A stretch of DNA of 64,000 nucleotides from Chaetorhynchus papuensis (Eukaryota > Chordata > Aves > Passeriformes > Rhipiduridae), in the NCBI GenBank assembly GCA_013396525.1, contig VWYX01001249.1, positions 62,001 to 126,000 on the forward strand. The letters run 5' to 3'. The notes beneath the pieces are model-generated. The model worked only from the letters and a program-made list of their open reading frames with translations, searched no databases and had not been told where the DNA came from. The position numbers and the translations under genes are program-made. Shown in pieces: positions 63,901-64,000 of the stretch (its first letter is position 1; every line of letters begins with the position of its first letter).

Positions 63901-64000
63901 AAGTCTGTCCACATTTGCAAGTGTCTCTTCTGCACTGCTCAAAATAGGGAACAGGACTCAAATAGGGGTAGCATGGAGCAAAAAGATCTTTCGTAAGGAT
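3856..64000 (-). CDS. OTOG: Otogelin gene, 36 coding exons, open at both ends
   Basis: This is the only gene I can support. It encodes a secreted VWF/mucin-type glycoprotein with repeated VWD-C8-TIL assemblies, an AbfB-type beta-trefoil, a giant Ser/Thr/Pro-rich segment and many CC-containing VWC-like modules. That order is known for otogelin, a structural protein of the acellular gels of the inner ear. Exons were placed by translating the minus strand and requiring AG/GT borders and continuous phase. All 35 junctions hold frame, which is strong evidence for a functional gene. The coordinates span introns; exons are listed separately, numbered from the right edge. The N-terminal D1 and most of D2, and the C-terminal cystine knot, are not in the window. 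The alternative is the paralogue OTOGL, which shares the domains but is not known to carry the long mucin-like exon. Confidence 0.87.
4736..4855 (-). CDS. OTOG: OTOG exon 35: pre-cystine-knot module
   Basis: A 40-codon, phase 0-0 exon: PGAVWISNCIRYECTNTAIG followed by CPPFNETECVK. The W-x-x-x-C-x-x-Y-x-C pattern and CPPFNETEC are conserved just before the cystine knot in otogelin and gel-forming mucins. The acceptor is TTTTTAACAG and the donor AAG|GTCAGT. Confidence 0.92.
5281..5385 (-). CDS. OTOG: OTOG exon 34: VWC-like module, CCGSC
   Basis: A 35-codon, phase 0-0 exon: NQVYQPPKDLTTCCGSCKNL and then SCLYTFSNGTVASFK. The Q-x-Y-x-P...T-CCG-x-C-x-x-x-x-C core is the standard final VWC-type unit before the C-terminal knot in VWF and mucins. 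NGT is a sequon. The acceptor is GTTTTGGCAG and the donor AAG|GTGAGT. Confidence 0.92.
6181..6359 (-). CDS. OTOG: OTOG exon 33: VWC-like module
   Basis: Reads RDKVCLSNERGVLLPGQRIV, then EHSADGICHISYCTNVVDPT and SSIDCAVKCKA. The C-L-x-x-x-x-G-V-L-x-x-G-Q pattern followed by C-x-x-x-x-C and C-x-x-x-C is the VWC form found near the C terminus of otogelin and other gel-forming mucins. The acceptor is GTTTTCTTGCAG and the donor GCT|GTAAGA, phase 0. Confidence 0.9.
6839..6908 (-). CDS. OTOG: OTOG exon 32: CNCVKYKC segment
   Basis: A 70-base exon encoding KLQIDELFQNSTENVCNCVK and then YKC plus a split Val. CxC-x-x-x-x-C followed by VRDKVC in exon 33 starts a new VWC-type unit. NST is a potential sequon. 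The acceptor lies after a G-containing tract (TGTAGGGGCAG) and the donor is G|GTAAGT. Confidence 0.87.
7482..7522 (-). CDS. OTOG: OTOG exon 31: 41-base exon
   Basis: With the split codon it encodes ECACETIPKPQCKL, a short CxC segment closing the previous VWC module. Borders are acceptor TTTTGTTTTAG and donor CTG|GTATGA, phase 0 out. Its length is not a multiple of three, so skipping would shift the frame. Confidence 0.85.
7880..7978 (-). CDS. OTOG: OTOG exon 30: tandem VWC-like module 5
   Basis: A 99-base 1-1 exon: CEIHRCPEFKCMLGMSLVEV then WSPEKCCPFRTC. It is the last of four consecutive symmetric exons with the C...C...C...CC-P...C pattern. It joins exon 31 as TCECACET. The acceptor is TAATTTTAG and the donor G|GTAAAA. 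Confidence 0.9.
8437..8538 (-). CDS. OTOG: OTOG exon 29: tandem VWC-like module 4
   Basis: A 102-base 1-1 exon: CGACSDQIPKCQEGEVLIVN and GNTTDRCCPTYQC. CxxC-x-x-x-x-x-x-C and CCP-x-Y-x-C place it in the same repeat series. NTT is a potential glycosylation site. The acceptor is GTTTTCTCCAG and the donor A|GTAAGT, completing Met with the next exon. Confidence 0.9.
9704..9814 (-). CDS. OTOG: OTOG exon 28: tandem VWC-like module 3
   Basis: A 111-base 1-1 exon: CDPEKCESLEQMPSCQDDQT and RVENTCCISYIC. It has the same C-x(3/4)-C...C...CC-x-x-Y-x-C layout as exon 27. The acceptor is CCCTTTTTTCAG. The donor G|GTACAG is non-optimal. A split Ala follows. Confidence 0.88.
10154..10258 (-). CDS. OTOG: OTOG exon 27: tandem VWC-like module 2
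   Basis: A 105-base symmetric 1-1 exon: CNQSLCELLIPECSSLEKLV then TYYSEESCCPSYVC. The pattern is C-x(4)-C-x(6)-C-x(n)-CC-P-x-Y-x-C, repeated in the next three exons. NQS is a possible sequon. The acceptor is ACATAACAG; an A-run lies immediately upstream on the plus strand. The donor is G|GTAGGT. Confidence 0.9.
11016..11228 (-). CDS. OTOG: OTOG exon 26: VWC-like module 1
   Basis: Starts CTDSSGTPHAVGEIWKTSLS, then GCCMQKCVDSETIIPVEYNC, and ends PDDETCCPQKIC. The G-E-x-W-x-x-x-x-x-x-CC-x-x-C opening is typical of a VWC/VWE-like module after TIL-4. The final CCPxxIC introduces the repeat design of the next four exons. It runs phase 1 to phase 1. The donor A|GTAAGT completes an Ile. Confidence 0.9.
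12097..12291 (-). CDS. OTOG: OTOG exon 25: TIL-4 domain
   Basis: Reads FPCSENFSYQPCIVACEVPE, then SCSVLTEGCVCAGGTILHRT and AVCIPEEKC. This is a full TIL pattern (C-x-x-x-x-x-Y-x-x-C...C...C...EGC-x-C-x-x-G-x-x-x-(H/x)-R...C(V/I)P-x-x-(x)C). The acceptor is TTCCTTCCTAG and the donor G|GTATAT. The split codon gives Ala, leading to CACTDSSG. Confidence 0.92.
13350..13488 (-). CDS. OTOG: OTOG exon 24: C8-4, second half
   Basis: Encodes IPPEQFCDIWARDTEYIRNP and then CVSLAAYVAMCNKFNVCIEW, ending RSSDYC. The C8 pattern FCDIW...PCxxLAAYVxxCxxxxxCIxWRSxxYCP is complete once the Pro from the split codon is added. The acceptor is TTTGTTAG and the donor C|GTAAGT. Confidence 0.92.
13616..13647. repeat. 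Perfect 12-bp inverted repeat with 8-base loop
   Basis: TTGGTTACCATG at 13616-13627 and its exact reverse complement CATGGTAACCAA at 13636-13647, separated by TTCTTAAG. An overlapping second hairpin (AAGCCTT-CTG-AAGGCTT, 13601-13617) shares bases with the left arm. It sits in the intron between OTOG exons 23 and 24, about 128 bases upstream of the exon 24 acceptor. Confidence 0.85.
14382..14602 (-). CDS. OTOG: OTOG exon 23: end of VWD-4 and start of C8-4
   Basis: Reads FCDRNLENDLMLPNRTVLGQ first, the usual GxCxxNxxxDxxxPNGT-like end of a VWD domain. Later it has NCSVMDCSECLRMVLNQTF and SSCHPY, the start of C8-4 (C-x-x-x-L-x-x-x-F-x-x-CHP). Sequons NRT, NCS and NQT are present. The 221-base exon has acceptor GTAATTCATAG and donor TAT|GTATGT, phase 0 out. 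Confidence 0.9.
17055..17106. repeat. Two-copy direct repeat, ~26 bp
   Basis: AAATTATGGTCTTA followed by CTTATTTGG occurs twice in tandem (starting about 17055 and 17083) with a small indel. It is a local duplication in the intron between exons 22 and 23; no function is apparent. Confidence 0.7.
17352..17535 (-). CDS. OTOG: OTOG exon 22: VWD-4, middle to C-terminal
   Basis: Begins ITVNARSAWPTVRKYGYKIE and ends STREPRALGLC. It includes IRIQWFHDTGVMIMEF, the usual W-x-x-x-x-x-(M/L)-x-(I/V)-(E/D) strand pair. GLC at the border joins GFCD in exon 23 to make GLCGFCD, the VWD-terminal motif. The acceptor is TTATCTTTTAG-like (CTTTTAG) and the donor G|GTAAGT, phase 1. Confidence 0.9.
17899..17988 (-). 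CDS. OTOG: OTOG exon 21: VWD-4, middle
   Basis: A 30-codon, phase 0-0 exon: SNSNSTSLCLAMLNLTYVSN followed by QIIINRLSRK. The alternating hydrophobic strand (LCLAMLNLTY) and the (I/V)-x-I-x-R strand after it correspond to the central VWD sheet. NST and NLT are potential glycosylation sites. The acceptor is CTCCACAG and the donor AAA|GTAAGT. Confidence 0.88.
18833..18969 (-). CDS. OTOG: OTOG exon 20: VWD-4, N-terminal part
   Basis: Reads RCTIFSDLSIVTYDGNHLAL and then FKEASYIVSQTPDETITIHV. The pattern CTIFSD-x-x-x-x-T-Y-D-G replaces the usual YGDPHYxTFDG start, as typical for the more divergent D4 domain of this family. The acceptor is TTTCCTTAG. The donor ATG|GTAACT is somewhat weak. It ends in phase 0. 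Confidence 0.88.
19914..20082 (-). CDS. OTOG: OTOG exon 19: VWC-like module before VWD-4
   Basis: Encodes PITESECIKHICLDGQLIQV, NKSQNCPYNATQPSC and GDKCCPKWECA. The CC-P-x-W-x-C-x-C ending is the VWC-type pattern seen before the D4 assembly in VWF-family proteins. Two sequons (NKS, NAT) are present. It is phase 0 in and phase 1 out, with acceptor ATCTGCCTCAG and donor T|GTAAGT splitting a cysteine codon. Joined to exon 20 it gives ECACRCTIFSD. Confidence 0.9.
20726..24444 (-). CDS. OTOG: OTOG exon 18: giant mucin-like Ser/Thr/Pro exon
   Basis: A single uninterrupted exon of 3,719 bases (1,239 codons) encoding a Ser/Thr/Pro/Ala-rich segment with almost no cysteine. The only one seen is in QTCT at the very 3' end. 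At least 12 N-glycosylation sequons are visible (for example NISS, NVSL, NLTG, NTTE, NDTA), and the Ser/Thr density predicts heavy O-glycosylation. Weak internal repeats occur, such as TSLYPRTTLPKS and TSLYPLRTSLPEG. Borders are clean: acceptor TCTGATTTCAG|GC, donor ACA|GTGAGT, in frame with both neighbours. A long Thr/Ser-rich exon is characteristic of otogelin; this one looks longer than I would expect from mammals. It should act as a stiff, hydrated spacer between the D3 and D4 assemblies. Confidence 0.93.
24829..24908 (-). CDS. OTOG: OTOG exon 17: end of TIL-3
   Basis: An 80-base exon encoding VEGCIPACPLNMLLDEITQR and then CVYFEDC. This is the typical ending of TIL domains in the family (VEGC...CP-x-x-M-x-LDE-x-x-x-x-CV-x-x-EDC). 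The acceptor is TTCTTTTAG. The donor T|GTATGT splits a Cys codon completed by GC of the giant exon. Confidence 0.9.
25595..25712 (-). CDS. OTOG: OTOG exon 16: TIL-3 resumes after the trefoil
   Basis: Reads VKFKFLSRSTCEWRYDACTS and then PCFKTCRDPLGKSCQTVP. VWF has the matching CEWRYNSC...C...TC segment directly after its CPxxC stretch. The exon is therefore the continuation of the TIL-3 domain begun in exons 12-13, with the beta-trefoil inserted between. The acceptor is TTGTTTTTCAG and the donor CCAAA|GTAAGT, phase 2. Confidence 0.9.
25713..32825. other. 7.1-kb intron between OTOG exons 15 and 16
   Basis: Contains the sense-oriented CR1 fragment at 27781-27931, an exon-like segment at 28249-28319 with good splice sites, an A-run at 29538-29553, and long AT-rich unique sequence. 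An open segment at 32579-32764 sits only about 60 bases downstream of exon 15 and lacks a convincing donor. The intron separates the beta-trefoil from the rest of TIL-3. Confidence 0.7.
27781..27931 (+). mobile_element. CR1 LINE internal fragment
   Basis: The sequence follows the CR1 ORF2/3' region in sense orientation: a CTGGTGCAGCCTCAC opening, then TGTTGGTCACCACAATATAA, then GAGGAGTGGCTGAGG and a TGTTCAGCC end. It is frame-broken and truncated, hence a relic. It is opposite in orientation to the other three fragments. A 194-codon plus-strand open stretch here (27619-28203) is a by-product of the relic and flanking intron. Confidence 0.8.
32826..33104 (-). CDS. OTOG: OTOG exon 15: AbfB-like trefoil, second and third lobes
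   Basis: The exon has two internal repeats, SFETAERPNYFLQ...STFVIH and SFESFAKPGYFIH...STLFKL, about 45 residues apart. This is the AbfB beta-trefoil signature (S-x-x-S-x-x-x-P-x-x-(Y/F)-(L/I)). The best donor is CTTGTAG|GTAGGT, which gives phase 1 and joins exon 16 as FKLVDVKFKF. Two other GT sites overlap it, CTT|GTAGGT and GTAG|GTAATT. The last would be in frame only with an optional exon at 28249-28319. No cysteine is present. Confidence 0.85.
33105..35140. other. Intron between OTOG exons 14 and 15
   Basis: Two kilobases of mostly unique sequence. A cysteine-containing minus-strand open stretch (34600-34917) is unrelated in frame to the gene, ends in a stop and is not called. No repeat was recognised. 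Confidence 0.65.
35141..35308 (-). CDS. OTOG: OTOG exon 14: start of the AbfB-like beta-trefoil
   Basis: Reads LGKGPYKLVSYLDGKFVIAA, then VLSVKEDDIVPGHVVSFML and TSGLYKPKAH. It contains no cysteine, unlike all surrounding exons. It leads directly into exon 15, where two further repeats with an AbfB (arabinofuranosidase-B carbohydrate-binding-like) pattern are clear. I read it as the first lobe of the trefoil. Otogelins are known to carry an AbfB-type domain at this point. The acceptor is CTCCACAG and the donor G|GTAAAG, phase 1. Confidence 0.85.
35889..35956. repeat. Two-copy 37-bp tandem duplication
   Basis: The 31-base block at 35889-35919 recurs at 35926-35956 with two mismatches (core CAAAAACATGCAAAGTTA in both). 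It lies in the intron between exons 13 and 14 and looks like a simple local duplication. Confidence 0.85.
38085..38111 (-). CDS. OTOG: OTOG exon 13: 27-base micro-exon opening TIL-3
   Basis: The micro-exon encodes only YDCEYFNK plus parts of two split codons. It has a strong acceptor (T-rich tract ending TTTTTTTAG) and donor (AAAG|GTAAGTCC). Together with exon 12 it reads VCPYDCEYFNKA, the start of a TIL-type domain (compare CP-x-x-C-E in VWF). Phases on both sides match (1 in, 1 out), so skipping would remove 9 residues in frame, including one cysteine. Confidence 0.85.
39124..39280 (-). CDS. OTOG: OTOG exon 12: C8-3 domain, second half
   Basis: Reads IDVTWFYSNCLTDTCGCNQG, then DCECFCTSVSAYAHQCCQHG and VAVDWRSPRVC. 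It carries the C8 signature CxCxC-x(4)-AYAxxC-x(3)-G-x(3)-WR-(S/T)-xxxC. VWF D3 has the same arrangement. The donor is C|GTAAGT, phase 1. The split codon gives the Pro of the CP pair that starts the TIL domain. Confidence 0.92.
40157..40273 (-). CDS. OTOG: OTOG exon 11: C8-3 domain, first half
   Basis: A 39-codon, phase 0-0 exon reading CVDSSDIRNPCSLNPLREPF and then AKKECGILLSEAFEACHPV. The CGILLSEAFEACHP block matches the helix and cysteine pattern that opens C8 domains (C-xxL-xxxxFxxCH). The acceptor is TCTGGCTTAG and the donor GTG|GTGAGT. Confidence 0.9.
41121..41240 (-). CDS. OTOG: OTOG exon 10: VWD-3, C-terminal end
   Basis: A 40-codon, phase 0-0 exon with GELTGLCGNFDLKTVNEL followed by EFGNSWTAVE. 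GLCGNFD and FGNSW are hallmarks of the end of a VWD domain. The first cysteine of the classical CGLC motif is replaced by Thr-Gly. Upstream of the acceptor lies a (TG)n run then T7. The donor is weak (GAG|GTACAT). Because the exon is symmetric, skipping it would keep frame and delete the core of VWD-3. Confidence 0.9.
41246..41277 (-). promoter_or_regulatory. (TG)n-T7 tract upstream of the exon 10 acceptor
   Basis: Plus strand positions 41261-41277 are an uninterrupted AC run (17 bases) and 41246-41252 are A7. On the transcript strand this reads a UG repeat, a short spacer, U7 and CUCAG at the exon 10 3' splice site (41241-41242). The UG repeat begins 20 bases upstream of the exon. UG repeats with a short poly-U are known splicing modifiers in CFTR. 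The function here is inferred from the arrangement. Confidence 0.6.
41859..42005 (-). CDS. OTOG: OTOG exon 9: VWD-3, middle
   Basis: A 49-codon, phase 0-0 exon. The central part reads WKAGFFTVVHFPDEHITILW followed by DQRTTVHVQMGHQWQ. VWD domains carry this G-x-(F/Y)-x-V-(V/I)-x-x-x-x-x-(I/V)-x-(I/L)-x-W-D-x-x-T-x-V strand pair at this place. The acceptor is TTTTGAACAG and the donor CAG|GTAGGT. Confidence 0.9.
43081..43215 (-). CDS. OTOG: OTOG exon 8: VWD-3, middle
   Basis: A 45-codon, phase 0-0 exon reading GTSSTSLSVIIENIDCFGTG and then IICRKNIFINVGKSF. The S-V-I-I-E-N pattern plus a cysteine is the usual second beta-strand block of VWD domains. It has an acceptor after TTTTCTTCAG and a donor CCA|GTAAGT. 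Confidence 0.9.
43459..43597 (-). CDS. OTOG: OTOG exon 7: end of E' and start of VWD-3
   Basis: With the split codon it reads CVCQHGSFQCTFQPCPSMC, then TAYGDRHYRTFDGLTFDFVG and TCKVYLVK. The second part is the canonical VWD opening (YGD-HY-TFDG). Of several AG sites, only the one after CATTTTTCAG keeps phase with exon 6 and gives the expected CxxCxC spacing; upstream AGs at about 43611-43680 break frame. The donor is AAG|GTGGGA, phase 0. A CR1 fragment begins about 113 bases upstream of the acceptor. Confidence 0.9.
43711..44057 (-). mobile_element. CR1 LINE 3'-end copy, 5'-truncated
   Basis: The best preserved repeat in the window. The minus strand still encodes the C-terminal end of the CR1 reverse-transcriptase ORF (YRLDIRKKFFTERVIKYWN, then LPREVVESPSLDVFKKRLD). 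It is followed by the 3' untranslated part and two copies of a GATTCTGT-type octamer at 43711-43730. Truncation at the 5' side is usual for CR1. It is inserted in the intron between OTOG exons 6 and 7, starting about 113 bases upstream of the exon 7 acceptor. Confidence 0.92.
48014..48121 (-). CDS. OTOG: OTOG exon 6: E' module before VWD-3
   Basis: Encodes LVKHGDMCLDADECPCSWKG and then KEYFPGDKVISSCHT. This is the same CPC-x-(W/Y)-x-G-K-E-Y-x-PG-(D/E) module as in the VWF D' region. The donor TG|GTAAGT splits a cysteine codon. It is 108 bases long, entering with one base and leaving with two. Large introns flank it on both sides. Confidence 0.9.
53678..53745 (-). mobile_element. Short CR1 3'-end remnant
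   Basis: The plus strand shows AGAATCATAGAACTATTTAG followed by GGGAAAAGACCTCTAAGAT and CCAACCAT. This is the reverse complement of the extreme CR1 3' end. Only about 70 bases are recognisable, inside the largest intron. Confidence 0.7.
55808..55908. repeat. A/C-rich low-complexity tract
   Basis: About 100 bases made almost only of A and C (units such as CCAAAACAAATAAACAACCC repeated imperfectly). On the OTOG transcript strand it is T/G-rich. It could be the decayed tail of a retroposed element or simple expansion. It is in the largest intron. Confidence 0.75.
57186..57339 (-). CDS. OTOG: OTOG exon 5: TIL' domain of the D' assembly
   Basis: The exon (154 bases) starts HSCPVGQIYVNCSN and ends CVSGCVCPPG, a complete TIL-type cysteine pattern corresponding to D' of VWF. 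NCS and NLT are potential N-glycosylation sites. The acceptor follows a C-rich tract (TTTTGCCCCCCAG). The donor is GG|GTGAGT, and the split Gly continues into LVKHGDMCLD in exon 6. The intron to exon 6 is the largest in the window. Confidence 0.9.
58494..58537 (-). CDS. OTOG: OTOG exon 4: 44-base exon, CxC module
   Basis: With its split codon this small exon reads CHCRDGVMNCDNNII. It parallels the VWF CYCEDGFMHC segment at the D2/D' border. Flanks are a strong acceptor (TTTCTATTGCAG) and donor (G|GTGAGTG). It enters with one base and leaves in phase 1. No propeptide cleavage-type basic motif is visible in the exon, unlike VWF at the equivalent place. Confidence 0.88.
61021..61095 (-). CDS. 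OTOG: OTOG exon 3: E-type module after TIL-2
   Basis: This 75-base exon encodes NECPCYFQGIDYPPGENV followed by MTSLGK. It matches the VWF segment of the form xCPCYxxGxxxxPGE that follows TIL-2. The acceptor is CTACTCCAG and the donor TG|GTAAGA. The last codon is split as TG plus C of the next exon, which restores a cysteine. Confidence 0.9.
62066..62231 (-). CDS. OTOG: OTOG exon 2: TIL-2 domain
   Basis: The 166-base exon begins with LSCEDTKEYSTC and ends with MYLDTKTEQCVQ. It contains the trypsin-inhibitor-like pattern CSSDCVEGCACPSG typical of TIL domains in VWF, mucins and otogelin. The acceptor is GGACAG and the donor AG|GTGGGT. It ends in phase 2 and its split codon completes as Arg. It joins exon 3 to give CVQRNECPC, the standard end of a TIL domain followed by an E-type module. 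Confidence 0.9.
63814..64000 (-). CDS. OTOG: OTOG exon 1 of window (partial): C8-2 domain
   Basis: The exon is open to the right edge, so its acceptor is not seen. It reads ILTKDLFAPC, then CKCGQTCFC, then ALAHYAHHCRRFG. This is the second half of a C8 domain, with the usual cysteine cluster followed by an A-x-YAxxC helix. The donor is TGTG|GTGAGT, phase 1. The split codon completes as Ala with the next exon and leads into the TIL-2 domain. By position this is the C8 of the second D assembly, whose VWD part must lie beyond the window. Confidence 0.85.

Overview
The window is vertebrate genomic DNA, most probably from a bird or another sauropsid. The argument is the small exons (27-283 bases, apart from one giant exon) set in AT-rich introns, together with several CR1 LINE fragments. 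One CR1 copy ends in the typical octamer (ATTCTGTG-like) 3' repeat. I see no bacterial gene, operon, CRISPR array, tRNA or rRNA.

Essentially the whole window is one gene read from the minus strand, so its 5' side is at the right edge and its 3' side at the left. By hand splicing I recover 36 coding exons between 64000 and 3856, about 8,266 coding bases or roughly 2,755 codons. All 35 exon junctions keep one reading frame across AG/GT splice sites. The protein is a gel-forming von Willebrand factor/mucin-type glycoprotein that I identify as otogelin (OTOG). Otogelin is an extracellular component of the acellular membranes over inner-ear hair cells (tectorial membrane, otolithic membranes, cupulae). 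Order from N to C: C8-2 (open at the right edge), TIL-2, a D'-like TIL'/E' module, VWD-3, C8-3, a TIL-3 domain split by an inserted AbfB-type beta-trefoil, one giant Ser/Thr/Pro-rich exon of 1,239 codons, a VWC-like module, VWD-4, C8-4, TIL-4, and a long chain of VWC-like cysteine modules up to the start of the cystine-knot region.

The ends are missing. D1, VWD-2 and the signal peptide lie beyond the right edge. The C-terminal cystine knot (CTCK) was not found in the 3.9 kb at the left, so the window probably ends inside a long late intron. OTOG is preferred over the paralogue OTOGL because of the giant mucin-like exon.

Introns fill the rest. They hold CR1 fragments near 1.96-2.07, 27.78-27.93, 43.71-44.06 and 53.68-53.75 kb, a (TG)n-T7 tract just upstream of one 3' splice site, a perfect 12-bp inverted repeat, a G-quadruplex-type G tract and small tandem duplications. 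The most unusual points are the beta-trefoil inserted inside the TIL-3 domain, the cysteine-poor giant mucin exon, four tandem symmetric VWC-like exons, the CFTR-like (TG)n-Tn arrangement before a VWD-3 exon, and a possible 75-base in-frame alternative insert at 28.25 kb.
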